Shown in pieces: positions 22,401 through 36,289 of a DNA stretch of 64,000 nucleotides. The notes under the pieces were generated by a model that had not been told where the DNA came from, made no database searches, and saw only the letters and a program-made list of their open reading frames with translations. A program made the position numbers and the translations under genes. Every line of letters starts with the position of its first letter. Positions within the stretch are counted from its first letter, which is position 1. The stretch comes from Cynocephalus volans (Eukaryota > Chordata > Mammalia > Dermoptera > Cynocephalidae): assembly GCF_027409185.1 (NCBI RefSeq), contig NC_084474.1:5325382-5389381 (forward strand), read 5' to 3'.

Positions 22401-23890
22401 GTTGTTTAATTCCTGTCATTTAATTGGTATTTAGGTGGTTTAAATATCTTTTGATCATTATTTCCCCTTTTATTTCTCTTCGTCAATGTGAGTTGGGGAT
22501 TTAAGGTGGAATGGTTTAACTTCTTTCTCTTTCTTGCTGGCATTTTAGTTTTAACTGTGGGTTTTGCTCTTTCTTGTGTATTCATGTTGATGGTCACCAT
22601 TATTCAGAATCCAGATGAGTGACTCCCTTGAGAATTTCTTGCAGGGCTGGTTGCATGGTGGTGAACTCCCACTACTTTTGTTTGTCTGGGAAATACACTA
22701 TTTCTCCCTAATTTCTGAAGGAGAGCTTTGCTGGGTAAAGAATTCTTGGCTGGCAGTTTTTTTCTTTTAGTATTTTGAATATATCGTTCCACTTTCTTCT
22801 GGCCTGTAGGGTTTCGGTTGAGAAGTCTGCTGTTAGTTTGATCATCCTATAAGTGATCTAACGCTTTTCTCTTGCTGCTTGTAGAATTCTCTCTTTGTCT
22901 TTGAGCTTTGCAAATTTAACTATAATATGTCTTGGGGAGGATCTTTTTGGGTTGAATCTGTTTGAGGACCTTTGAGATTCCTGGATCTGAAGGTCTGTAT
23001 CTCGCCCTACACCTGGGAAGTTTTTTGTTACTATTTCCTTGAGTAGGTTTTTGATACCTTTTCCCTTCTCCTGCCCTTCAGATGTTAGAGCACTTGAGAT
23101 TGTTTGCTCTCTCTCTTAGGTTTTCCTCATTATTTTTAATTCTTTTTTCATTTTTTTGTCTGCCTGAGTTATTTCAAAAAGACCATCTTCAGGCTCTGAA
23201 ATTCTTTTTTCTGCTTGCTCTACCCTGCTGCTCAAGCTCTCAGTCATGTTTTTTATTTCATTGAGTGAATCTTTCATTTCTATAAGTTCTTCTACACTCT
23301 TTTTTATGGTATTAATCTCTTTGTAGATTTCCTCCTTCATATTCTGGATGTTTTTTCTTGTTTCATTGTGTTCTCTAATTGAGTCTTCCTTTATTTCTTC
23401 ACATTTTCTTAAGATCATTACTCAAAATTCTTTTTCAGACATTTCAAGGATTCCCTGTTCCATAGAGTCTGACTTTGGAGCATTACTCTATCCTTTTGGT
23501 GGTGTCATTTCTTCTTTATTGTTTGTATTTCTAGGGTTTTTCTGCTGATGCTTGGTCATTTGGTAGGGGTTTTGCTTCTTCTATTACACTGAGGTTGGCT
23601 GTGGAGTGGCCTTGGTTGCTACTGCGGGGGGTGAACTGTCTTACTTGGCAATAGGTATGGTGGTGATTATGTTAAACCAACTTGGTTCCTGTTCTAGACT
23701 CTGGTCATAGAATGAGCCCCTAGCAGGTAGAGTTCTGCTGGGCCAAACTTGGTGGGTTGGATCCATAGGCTGGTGCTCCCCCCGGGTCTGAGGTGGGATG
23801 AGGGGCCAGGTGGAGCCACGTGGTTCTGCTGGCTGGCTGGTGCCAGCAGGCTCACCTGCATGGTGCCAGTTCAGGGCGGTGGGGTGGGCT
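19460..23890 (-). mobile_element. L1 (minus): partial ORF2, ORF1 and 5' region
   Basis: Read on the minus strand, the coiled-coil part of ORF1 (ORF 23418-23116, heptad-rich Glu/Lys) is followed by the ORF1 C-terminal region (22792-22406). ORF2 comes next: the endonuclease frame 22138-21326 is open for 270 codons with a GDLNTPLS box and an SDH motif (IFSDHNG), then reverse transcriptase to about 19460. The 3' end of ORF2 and the 3' UTR are missing at the left edge, which is unusual for target-primed insertion. ORF2 is interrupted at 19930-21006 by a retrocopy. Indels and stops make it non-functional. Confidence 0.85.
19930..21006 (+). pseudogene. Retrocopy of an unidentified poly(A)+ transcript
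   Basis: This ~1.08-kb insert in L1 ORF2 has a perfect 13-bp target-site duplication AAAAGTTTGATAG (19917-19929, 21007-21019) and an A-rich 3' tail (20982-21010), the hallmarks of L1-mediated retrotransposition of an RNA. Positions 19931-20125 resemble an LTR-type sequence ('GTTCTGAGGCCTTTGGACTT', 'GAGCTCAAGACTCTTCAG'). Positions 20140-20440 could be exonic, with a weak 82-codon ORF at 20149-20397 that I do not recognise. Two AATAAA-like sites lie near 20470. The parent gene is unknown. It could also be a chimeric lncRNA with an LTR-derived first exon. Confidence 0.7.
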
Positions 23891-23920
23891 GTACAGCTTA
23901 TTAAATTAGAAGGTATTCAC

Positions 23921-23986
23921 TGTGGTTGATTATTGTGGCCCATTACCGATTACCCATTCGGTAATGGGCCACAATAATCAACCACA
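23921..23986. repeat. Perfect 29-bp inverted repeat with 8-nt loop
   Basis: The left arm (23921-23949) and right arm (23958-23986) are exact reverse complements around loop TTACCCAT. It forms the 5' end of a short insert (23924-24142) that ends in an A-run and is bounded by a 14-bp direct repeat AAGGTATTCACTGT (23910-23923, 24143-24156). Confidence 0.92.
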
Positions 23987-24142
23987 TTGTACATCGACAA
24001 AATAAAATTAAAAAATAAAATAAAATAAAATAAAATTAAATTAAATTTTAAAAAAAGAAAAGAAACACAGAGGGAGATTTGAAACAGACACAGATGGGAA
24101 GGCAATTTGAAAACAGTGGCAGAGATTGGAAAAAAAAAAAAA
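23924..24142 (+). mobile_element. Short retroposed insert with fold-back 5' end
   Basis: The 219-bp insert is flanked by a 14-bp target-site duplication. It is made of a hairpin head, an (AAAAT)n-like stretch at 24000-24050, a piece resembling common LTR/MaLR-type sequence ('GGCAGAGATTGG') and a terminal A-run. The source is not identified. Confidence 0.65.
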
Positions 24143-24378
24143 AAGGTATTCACTGTTTGAAAGACCCTGCTCAAAGAATGAAAACACAAGCCTCAGATTA
24201 TGAAAAACTTTAGCAAAACACATATCTGAAGAATAACTTGCAAGAAAAATATGCAGAGTAGTAAAACTCAGTAAGAAAACAAATTCCCCAACCTAAAAAG
24301 TAGGCAAATACATGAGCAGACACCTTATCAAAGAGAATATAGAAATTGAAATAAGCATACAAAAAGATTCTTAACATC

Positions 24379-24797
24379 TGATATAGGTTGAATGTGTTCC
24401 CCAAAGTTTCCTATATTAGAAACTTAATCCTCACTGTGACAATGTTAAGAGAATGGGAAAGTCCTATTATGGTAATTGAATGGTAGGGCTTTAAAAAGGT
24501 AATTAGATTGTAAAGACTATGTCTTTTTGAATGGATTGATCCATTCATGGAGTAATGGGCATGGCTCTGATGACTTCACAAAAAGAGCAACTGAGAAACT
24601 TGCCTCTCTTACTCAGCCATCTTGGCCATGTGATACCCTGCAATGATGTGTAGAGTCACCACCAAGACCCTCACTAGATGTGTTCCCTAGGCTTCAGAAT
24701 TTCCAGCCTCTGAAACTGTAAGAAATAAATTATACTTCTTTATATATTATGTAGATTCAGGTATTCTGTTATAAGCCACAGAAATGGACTAATACAA
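24379..24797 (+). mobile_element. MaLR-type solo LTR (MST/MLT1-like)
   Basis: It begins TGATATAGGTTGAATGTGTT and ends ATGGACTAATACAAC. Inside are 'GCCATCTTGGCCATGTGATA' and 'CAGCCTCTGAAACTGTAAGA' followed by AATAAATTATA. This is the standard layout of mammalian apparent LTR retrotransposon LTRs. It is inserted in L1. Confidence 0.82.
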
Positions 24798-25229
24798 CAT
24801 TAAAGATTCTTGGAAAAAGAAAATGCATTGTACAAAACAAAAAAGCAAGTTAAAACAGCAGTGATATAACCCAAACATCTTATAGGATGGGCACAATCCA
24901 AAAAATGACAATACTAACTGCTGGTGAGGATGTGGAAAAATGGGAAATCTCATTCATTGCTAGTGACATTGTATTATGGTACAGCCACTTTAGAAAACAT
25001 CTTGGTAGGTTTTTACAAACTGAATCCTAGTGTTAACATGGCTTACCTTTATTTTAATAACTAGCAAATTTTCCTTTACACATTTACCCAAAAGATATGA
25101 AAGTGTATGTCCACATAAAATCAAGCAAGAAAAACATATGGTAGCTGAATTCACAATGGCCAAATTCTGGAAGGAACCAAGATATCCTTCACGAGGAGAA
25201 AAGATAACCACACTGTGGCACAATGGGTG

Positions 25230-26170
25230 GAGACCCTTCACACACTAGGTCTGGCACTGATGGGCTACATGAACAGAGGAGGGGCTCATGCAAGGGCCTA
25301 CATGGGCTGCAGGCATAGAGGATGGGGACATAAGAGAGAAGACATAGACTACAGTCATAGTGGTTTTTGTGTAAAACAACAGCCACAGTCACATGACAGA
25401 GAAACAGCCAGAGACAGACTTGGCTTCAGGCACAGGCCAAAGAGGTAGTTGAAGGCTGGTGTGGCCTGGAGTGAAGCAAAGGGGCTGAAGAAACTCAAGA
25501 GTAGACAAGACCTATAGGCTGAAGAACTGAACACACAAGAGTCCTTACATGGGCTGCATGGACAAGGGCTGCAGACACTTGAGGGAAGACATCTGCAACA
25601 CTCAGAGGGGCAAGGGACAAAGGAGGATTGGTGTGGCAAGCAGACACAGGGTAAAGAGACAGTCAAGGGCTGGCCTCTGCTGCCATTACAACGGATAGAG
25701 ATACAAGAGGGCAGAGTTTGGCTGCAGGTACAAACAATGGGGAGGTGAGTTTTGGCATGGTATCCTGGAAGAGGAGACATAGAAACAGAAGGACAGAAAT
25801 TGGCTGCAGGCACAGGGGAAAGAGACACAGGAGTTCAGAGATGGTTTAAGAGGCCAGGGGATGAAAACACTGGCTATACACATGGAGGTATAAGGAATAT
25901 AGTCTAACATAAGCCAGCATGCGCAAAAGATCAGGGTATATACATATAAATGGGACAGAATGGGACATGGTCAAAAGGATTGAGACATTCACAGGCTGCA
26001 ATTCACTGGCTGCGGGTGACAGAAATGCAGGCATGCAAAGCAAGATGTGCTGCAGGCACAGAGGATAGAAACTCAATAGCGGGTGGGACCTGCACAACAT
26101 ATGAAGACTTTTGAAAGCTGACACCAACTGCAGGCAGAGAGCATAAAAAAGCATTGACAACATACAAAGG
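25230..26170. repeat. Degenerate GA-rich minisatellite-like region
   Basis: The motif GGCTGCAGGCACAGAGGA and variants recurs (near 25306, 25427, 25556, 25721, 25804, 26050) with AGAGACAC/AAGAGG-type spacers. Units are irregular and diverged. The long minus-strand ORFs (25355-25828, 25846-26163) follow from this composition and have no family resemblance. Confidence 0.5.
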
Positions 26171-26177
26171 CAGACAT

Positions 26178-26690
26178 TGTAACAGGGTAAACTGATTTAG
26201 CTTATGCCATTTTTGTACTCATTGAAAAGTGCTAATTGAAACCCCCCCCAGTACCCCTAGTAGAAATTAGAAGCTAGAAATTATCCTGTACCTAGATATG
26301 TAAGATGAAAAAAATGTAAAATTTGCCCACCTTTGCTGTTTCTGACTGATAAAATACAAGAACTGAATCCAGATGCAACCAGGCGACCTAGGGAGGGAAA
26401 TTCTTGCTGTTCCTGGCTGATTAATTGCTTACCTTGGCTTCTGTAACCAGCTTGCTTTGGGCCCTGCTCACCAAGAAGGGTGTTACTTTTACCGTGTGAC
26501 TTTTGCTGTGTGATTTCTGCTATATGATGATATGACTTTTTTGCCCTTAAAAGACCCCTAAAACTTGGGTTCAGGGCTGCTCTCTTACCAGAATATCTGG
26601 GGAAGCAGTTGCCGGCTGGCTAACAAAGACCCCCTTTTAAAATTCTCAATTGGGTGTTCTGGTTCCTTTCTGAGAGGCAGCCTCACAACA
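26178..26690 (+). mobile_element. Solo LTR, ERV1 (gammaretrovirus-like) type
   Basis: The 513-bp LTR begins TGTAAC and ends CCTCACAACA. It is bounded by a 4-bp direct repeat ACAT (26174-26177, 26691-26694), as expected for ERV1 integration. A promoter-like CTTAAAAGACCCCTAAAACT lies near 26543 and the U5-type end is 'GTGTTCTGGTTCCTTTCTGA'. No internal retroviral sequence adjoins it. It is a solo LTR left by recombination. Confidence 0.8.
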
Positions 26691-26899
26691 ACATGAGCTG
26701 CAGTTCTCCAGCATGTAATAGCGAAGAGAAGATACAAGCTTCAGCGGAGGGAGAGAGACGCATGCAGCGTGGTCTGGATGAAGAACAGGAGGTGAAGACA
26801 CTGCAGATGGGGCAGACATGGCCTGCGGACAGACAGCCTGGGACACAAGAGGGAACACTCAGGATGCCAGATCAATCCATACTTAGAAGGAAATATGTA

Positions 26900-28180
26900 G
26901 CCTTAAGTGAATATGTTCGGAAATCAATACAATCAGATCCCTTTTCCAGAATTAAAAAATAACAATAAAATGGAAAGAATATAAAATGAAGGCAATATTA
27001 ATATAAGAGCAGAATTCAATAAAAAAAAAAAACCCAGACACAAAGGTAAAACCATTAAAAAAATAAAGTAAATAAACTGTTAGCAAACCTGATTAAGAAA
27101 AAGAGAGAGAGAAAAAAAAAAAAAACCACCCCAAAATGTCTTATATCGGGAATCAAAACAGAGGCCTTCTCTATGGAGCCTATAGACATTAACAAGATGC
27201 TAGGAAGATTTTGTGAAGTAGGACAAAAAATTTAACAGAGATCAAATCATAACCTGGTGGAAAACAATGTAGTAATTCTGAAACAATGAGTAAAAAAATA
27301 GGAAAACTCCTATATATACTAACTACTTTGAATTAATTGTAAAAAAAAATGTCAAACACAGCTTCAAAAACATCATATCCCACTAAGAAAACTCCAAATC
27401 CACACATAAAATATTTCAAATATTTAATGAATAAAAACCAACACAATTTCCAGACAACAGGGAATGTTTTTCAATTTCTTTTGTGAGGGCAGCATTGCCT
27501 TGACAACACAATCTGACAAGGATCTTTAAAAACAGTATGTATTCTCTCTCTCATAAACAGATATACAAATATTTTTAAAAAATATATATATTATAAGAAA
27601 TAGCCTCTTATAAAACCATTACACATTGACACCAAGCAAAATGTTCTAAAAAATGCAAGAGTGGTTAACTTTCAAAAATAGAGCACATAAGACATCCCAT
27701 TAGAAGTAAAAAAAAAAAATCATATGATTTTTTACAATTAGTATAAATATGTATTAAAGTTCAAAAATTAGTCATAAAAATAACTCTTACCAAATTCCTA
27801 AAAGAAGGCAACTTCTTAATGTAGTTGTTTGTCTAAAATGAATCAATAGCAGGAACATAACTAGTACAGGATTATCAGAAACTTTTCCCTGCAATCAGAA
27901 CCAGACTAGATTTCCTGATCACACCACCTCTATTTAACACTATACTGGAGGTATAATTGGGACAGTAAAACAAGAAAAGCAAATAAAAGGCATAGGAATC
28001 AATATTTAAGCCATAAAACTGTTAGTATATGCCTGATACTATCATATATATGGAAAATCTACCAAAATCCAAATATTATGGCAATCAATAAGTGAATTAA
28101 GCAAGATGACTAGATACAAAATCAATATATAAAATCAACTGGGTTACTATGTACCCACAAGAAAGAAATACATAATTGTT
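26900..28180 (+). mobile_element. Very old L1 ORF2 fragment
   Basis: ORF2-like plus-strand sequence: 'TAGCAAACCTGATTAAGAAA' with the following AAGAGAGAGA near 27081, 'AAGATGACTAGATACAAAAT' and 'CAATATATAAAATCAACTG' near 28101. It is heavily diverged, with A-runs. Confidence 0.6.
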
Positions 28181-28600
28181 GCTTTGCCTCCGACGGATTT
28201 GTCACCCCTTTTCCCCTGGGTGATGGAGCCACCAAAGATTACTCAAAGTCCATCACTTCTGAGCAGTGAGAAGCCCCCAAAAGGGGTGAATCTCCCAGTA
28301 TCTTTATATATCAATCAGTAACCTGTCTTTGAGCCAGCAACCTTGCTGTGTTACAATTCTTTATCTTACAACAGAGACTATATAGCCTGGGGAAAATTTC
28401 CTTTGCAAGGTCAATATTTGAAACTGCAAGGCTTTGGAAAACCAGGCCCTGTGAAGTACATTTGCTTTATGCATACTCCACAAATTCCTTCTACCTTGAA
28501 TTAGGAGAGGCTGATGCCTCCTGAGCAGAGGATGGTTCTACCCTGGCCCTGATGGCCTTCCTCTTGTGCTTATCTTGATTAAGGACCGAACTTTGTACCA
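28181..28600. other. Unassigned, possibly LTR-derived
   Basis: The composition changes sharply at about 28185 (TGCTTTGCCTCCGACGGATT). The region may be an old LTR, but I cannot identify ends or a family. Confidence 0.3.
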
Positions 28601-28950
28601 CTTTCCTGATGCCCCAATTCCTTCCCCACAACTTCCTTCTCCACTTTGTGCAGTAACATGTGCTTCCTCTGCCTAAAATGGCCTTCCCACCGTCAACCCT
28701 CCCTCCTTCCCCTGGAAAACATCTATGCCTCCCTTAGGGTTCAGCTCACATGTGCCCTTGGGGAAGTCTCTCCTGACTCCACAGATAGCTGAGGAGTTGC
28801 TCCACTCTCCTCCAGTGTTTTATTATGTTTTATCTCTTTAGCTCTCTGTCCCCCCAACCCCACTAAACTAGGACATCTTCAGAAGTAAAGGCCATGCCTT
28901 CTTGGTCTTTACATCTCTAGAACATAGAACCTAATGAGCACACAGTAAAT
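28601..28950 (+). repeat. L2 3'-end fragment
   Basis: L2-type phrases occur in order: 'CCTCTGCCTAAAATGGCCTT', 'TTAGGGTTCAGCTCACATGT', 'GAAGTCTCTCCTGACTCC', then 'AGTAAAGGCCATGCCTTCTT' and 'GAGCACACAGTAAAT'. It is diverged but in the right order. Confidence 0.7.
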
Positions 28951-29144
28951 TATTTTTGGATAAAATATTTCTTTCCTAAAAAAAAAAGTATGCATTACGG
29001 AATTGAAGGAGTTAAACAGTTCTAGTATATTCTCATGTATTGGTAAAACAGTAAAGGACTGAGAGTGTATCAGCCTGTTTTCCCCTTTTCTTTTGTCCTT
29101 TCTTATCCTAGTTGCATTGACTGCCAAATTCACGCCCATTCCAG

Positions 29145-29317
29145 GTTTCTACCATCTCTACCTGCCAGCAGATAAGTTCCCAGAAAACTCCTTCTTTGAT
29201 GTGGACACCGTGAACTTTCCCACCCCCAACTTCTGCTTTGTGGGGCTCTTGTCAATGATCAACGCCCTCGGTCCACTGTGCCAGACAGTCACCAAATGCT
29301 GGAGTGCAGGGATCAAG
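29145..29317 (+). pseudogene. ATP12A: Degraded exon of P-type ATPase, ATP12A-like (P-domain start)
   Basis: The exon is flanked by a good acceptor (CCATTCCAG) and donor (AAG|GTGGGA). It encodes a segment starting [14 protein letters not shown] and ending TKCWSAGIK, which closely resembles the catalytic alpha subunit of the Na+/K+- and H+/K+-ATPases and fits ATP12A best. In that family this part follows the nucleotide-binding domain and carries an invariant DPPR motif after 'FVGLLSMI'. Here the motif is destroyed. About one base is lost just after ATGATC and two more shortly after, so the frame is wrong for a stretch (residues read NALGPLCQ) and is then restored. The exon therefore looks open although it has suffered two indels. 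Position upstream of RNF17 in the same direction agrees with the ATP12A-RNF17 synteny known in human. A dead duplicate is the alternative. Confidence 0.82.
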
Positions 29318-32590
<3,273 letters not shown>

Positions 32591-32599
32591 TAGAGCTTC

Positions 32600-33230
32600 C
32601 AGTGATACAGAGTAAGGCTAGGCCTGTGAACCAAACTGACTCTATTTTCCCTGCAGAGGACACTTTATTACTTTTCCACTCCTCAGACATGAGACAATCC
32701 CCGCCCCCCCACCCCAGGCAAATGATTACCCCATGGCCCACCCTGATAAAATATACTGAGATAAGAGGGGAACAGATATTCACTGGTTGTAAAACCCCTT
32801 CCCAAGACTTGTTTACTGTAATCGTAAAAATTAAGTTACTGATTAACCTTAATACCCCTTTAGGAATTCCAAATGCACAAAAAGCTTCAAGCTGACTGCT
32901 ATAATGACCCTCTTCATGTGACAATGATGAACACAGCCACCATCTTGGACCTATTGGGCAGGTCCAAGGACTAAAGCCTTAACTGAGCATGTGCCCATGA
33001 TGCAGCCAGGAAGAACAGAATGGACCACCTCCAGTGATGCTGGCCAGTACCCTTTAAATCCTTTCCCCATAAAAGACCCTGAACAGCTCCCCTCAGGGGC
33101 TAGCTTTACTGTCGCTGCCCCCTTATGCATGAGTTTATCTCCTCTTTTAATAAAGTGTTGCTTGCTTTACTGCTCAGTACATTGTTCATTTCTATGACTT
33201 TGGTACCCAAGAGCTTAATTCAATAACACC
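32600..33230 (+). mobile_element. LTR-like sequence (probable ERV1 class)
   Basis: The U3-like start 'TGTGAACCAAACTGACTCTA' is near 32625. A promoter-like 'CCCCATAAAAGACCCTGAAC' is near 33065 and an AATAAA followed by a GT-rich stretch near 33150. Together they look like a retroviral LTR. Borders and target duplication are not resolved. Confidence 0.5.
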
Positions 33231-33530
33231 TCCACAGAGGAATATTCCCCCCCTTAGTTGGAATAAACAGCCCTGTCCCAGAACAATACATAAACCCTCC
33301 CCTTGGGAACACACTGGGTGGTTCTCATTTTCTTTCCGAGCCCACCTGGCCATACACGGTGCATATTCTCTCTGCACAATAAATTCCTATTACTTGTATG
33401 TCTGTCTATCTCTTTCCTTTTGTTCTTGTTGAATGAGCTCACTGGACTGTGGACTTCAATTGGTCCCAAGTAAGGTTCTCCTTACGTGGTTGGATCAAGG
33501 ACCTAGGTTAAGCCCTCCAGTATCAGAACC
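33231..33530 (+). mobile_element. Second LTR-like fragment
   Basis: 'GAATAAACAGCCCTGTCC', 'GGTGCATATTCTCTCTGCAC' and AATAAATTCCTATTAC with a T-rich downstream stretch look like R/U5 of another LTR joined to the first. The assignment is tentative. Confidence 0.4.
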
Positions 33531-33874
33531 AGCCTCCCTAACCAACATCCCCCAACAGACCCCTGCTCTCGCCTTTAACATCTAGGGCAGAAATCAGGGC
33601 GGGTTTGAGCACACAGCATACCAAGCTCCTGGGGCTTGTGAGGACTAGACCAGCTTAGATGTGTAGAGAGCCCAGGAGGTCCCCAGCACCCCCCTCAGCA
33701 TTCTGGCCACAACCACTTAACGAATCTCCAAAATGTTCCAAACTTTTCCTCATCTTTTTGTCCTTTTATGATTCCTCCAAAGTCCTCCAACCTTCGCCCA
33801 TTACCCAGTTCCAAAGCCACTTCCACATTTTCAGGTATCTGTATAGCAACACCACACTCCTGGTACCAATTTTC

Positions 33875-34272
33875 TGTATTAATCTGTTTTTGTGTTTCTA
33901 TTACAGAATACCTGAGACTGGGTAATTAATAAAGAACAGAGGCTTATTTGGTTTATACCTCTGGGACAGCTGCATCTGGCATGGGCCTCAGGCTGCTTCT
34001 GCTTGTGGTGGAAAGCAGCAGGCAGCTGGCAGTACAAGCAGATCACATGGCGAGAGGAAGCAAAGCAGGGAGAGGTGCCAGAGTCCTATAAACAACCAGC
34101 TGTCGTGGGAATTAATAAAGCAAGAACTCCCTCACTGTCCCCACCTGGCAGGGACAGCATTAATCCATTCATGAGGGATCCACCCGCACAACTCAACTAG
34201 CTCCCAACACTGTCACATTGGGAATCAGATTTCAACATGAGTTTTGGTGGGCAACATATCCAAACTCTATCA
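33875..34272 (-). mobile_element. MaLR-type LTR (antisense)
   Basis: It begins TGTATTAATCTG and continues 'GAATACCTGAGACTGGGTAA', 'GCATTAATCCATTCATGAGG' and 'GTTTTGGTGGGCAACATATC', ending CTCTATCA. This is the reverse complement of a MaLR LTR. Confidence 0.8.
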
Positions 34273-34279
34273 TGGGCAT

Positions 34280-34389
34280 TCATTCTTTTTTTTTTTTTTT
34301 TTTTGGCAGCTGGCCAGTACAGGGACCCAAACCCTTGAACTTGGTGTTATACACTGTGCTCTAACCAACTGAGCTAACCAGCCAGCCCC
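34280..34389 (-). mobile_element. CYN-type SINE, monomeric tRNA-Ile form
   Basis: A T-run (34289-34305) is followed, on the minus strand, by GGCTGGTTAGCTCAGTTGGT (perfect A-box), AGAGCACAGTG and a B-box-like GGGTTTGGGTCCC. This copy shows most clearly the tRNA-Ile origin of the family. Confidence 0.9.
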
Positions 34390-34439
34390 ATACTTTTATT
34401 CTTTATTCCTTGTCATTGGGTTAAATATTTCATAGTAAT

Positions 34440-35450
34440 TTTTTTTTTAGCAGTGCAGGGACAAGCATTACAGGCAAAAGATCCTGAGGCTAGAAAGAGC
34501 TTAGTGTACTTACACGAGTAGAACTGAAAAAAGCCACGATATCTGGGACACAGTGAGAAGTGGTACAAAATGAGGCTAGAGAGGTAAGCAGAGGCCAAGT
34601 CATAAGGACATTGGAAGCCATTTTAAGGATTTTTTGCAGTGAATGGAAAGCCATGAAAGGGTTCCAAAGGATTTACACAATCTAAATTAAATATTAAGAC
34701 AAGTCCGGCTGCTGTATTCGAGGGTTTTTGGTAAGTGCTAAGTACCTAACATATAGGGTCTAAACATATATTGTATTTCTCACTAGACCTGATCTATCCA
34801 ACTTCTGGGATAACCAAAGGCATATAAAATTCTCTCCAGCATGCCTGGTGATTCTCAGAGATGACTTCCCTATACTGCACTGCATTAGATATTTATATTA
34901 TGGCCCAAGATGAACCCCTCTGCAATGAGATTGTCATTATTCAACTTATAGCACAGATATACTAGTGAAAGAGAAGGCTGCTGTTACATGCTAGAGTAGT
35001 ATGAAGGATGGGGGAAAATGTGAAGGTTTCAAGGAGGTGGTTCTCAGGCTGACTCACGAAGGATAAGGAGAATATGAACTGATGAAGAGGAATGAGTGGG
35101 CATTCCAGAGGAAGTGGAATAGTACTCACAAAACAGTGGAAGAATCAGCATGTTATATGGGAATATTGGCTTGGTTATTAACCAAAGTCCCATTGTGGAT
35201 TTTTAGTAGTAGAAACCATTGGATGGGTAGAATGGAGATAGATTAAGGAATTAGCACGTTTTTCTTGAAGGCAACAAAGTACAAAGATTTTTGAGCAGTG
35301 GTGGGCCTTTGAACAGAATACCTGTTTCTACTTCATATATATACACACACACAAATGTAAAGGTAAAAAGAGAAAATGTGGAATATATGCAGACTTTTAC
35401 TGTTAGCGGCTGAAGGCAACCTTGCCATCTCCAGTGCTTCTTATGAAATG
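34440..35450. other. Intergenic, ancient-repeat-like
   Basis: 'GTGAATGGAAAGCCATGAAA', 'GGGTTCCAAAGGATTT' and 'GGCTGCTGTATTCGAGG' resemble an old mammalian interspersed repeat that I cannot name. Nothing coding is seen. Confidence 0.35.
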
Positions 35451-35469
35451 CACCTGCCACATTGCTACC

Positions 35470-36030
35470 AGATTACCTCATTCCCTGCTCAGAAGACTCC
35501 TGCACTCTACTGCTTAAAGGGTTAAGTCCAAACTCCTTAGCCCAACATTCAAGACTCTCCAAAATTCTTCCCTAACATACCTCTCTGAAAAGTCACTTGA
35601 AGGAAACTATTACTCTGGTTAAATGGTTTATAAATTAATTTCTAAAGAGGTCTCTGCATCTCCCACCGACATTCCCCGACTTATGTGTTCTTTCGCCCTG
35701 GAAAGCCTCATTTCCTGTTTACACTTATAAGTATCACGCAGGTTTTAAAGTCTAGTACAAACCTATATCCTCTAGGAAGACTTTTCATTACACCATAGAC
35801 TATATTGACTTCTTCTCAGAAAACAATAGTTCTTAAAGTCTCTAACACATGTGTGGCACTTAACGCAAGCAACCCTAGCAGAAGTTACCATTTTTAGGTA
35901 AAGGGCTACATACCTGTCACGCAGAAACCTGTTAGTTTATAAATTCTTAGTGTCCCCAGCTGCTCCTGGCACAGTGCCTTGTATACCAATAGGCTGCACA
36001 ACAGTTAGTAATGATGATCACCCCTCAGTT
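35470..36030 (+). repeat. L2 fragment
   Basis: L2-type order: 'GTTAAGTCCAAACTCCTTAG', 'AACATTCAAGACTCTCCAAA', 'TTTCGCCCTGGAAAGCC', 'CAGCTGCTCCTGGCACAGTG' and 'CAATAGGCTGCACAACAG'. It is diverged. Confidence 0.7.
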
Positions 36031-36289
36031 TGAGCTTGTTAACCACGGATCGGCCTCTCCACTCCAGCCACTGTCAGGCAAGCCCCCCACGTGGCCAGCA
36101 GCAGGCTTGGGGTTTCGGGCCCTGACACAGAATAGGGAAAGGGGTTGCTTCAGTACGAGGATTGTTTGCTAGTTGTGAAGTCCCTCACAATTTTAGTAAT
36201 AATAAGTGAAATTGAACTTGCCTTGAGGGAGAGTGCTGAGGTGGCGATGCTGTGGGGGGGGAAAAAAAGGTTCCTAACAAACACCGGGT

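Larger units (their letters stand above)
23895..25210 (+). mobile_element. L1 ORF2 (plus), right segment, 3' part
   Basis: It resumes 'CTTATTAAATTAGAAGGTAT' (about 23898) and 'AAAGAATGAAAACACAAGCC' (about 24173). After the MaLR LTR it continues with 'TGCTGGTGAGGATGTGGAAA' near 24920 and 'ACCAAGATATCCTTCAC' near 25177. It is probably the continuation of the copy at 17120-19440. Confidence 0.7.

Noticed and set aside
25355..26163. Minus-strand ORFs of 157 and 105 codons
   Set aside because: They follow from the GA-rich repeat. Cys/Ser/Leu-rich, no signal or family resemblance, no splice context.
34280..34389. A genuine tRNA-Ile gene
   Set aside because: A and B boxes are good, but the cloverleaf is not kept and a poly(A) tail follows. 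It is a SINE.
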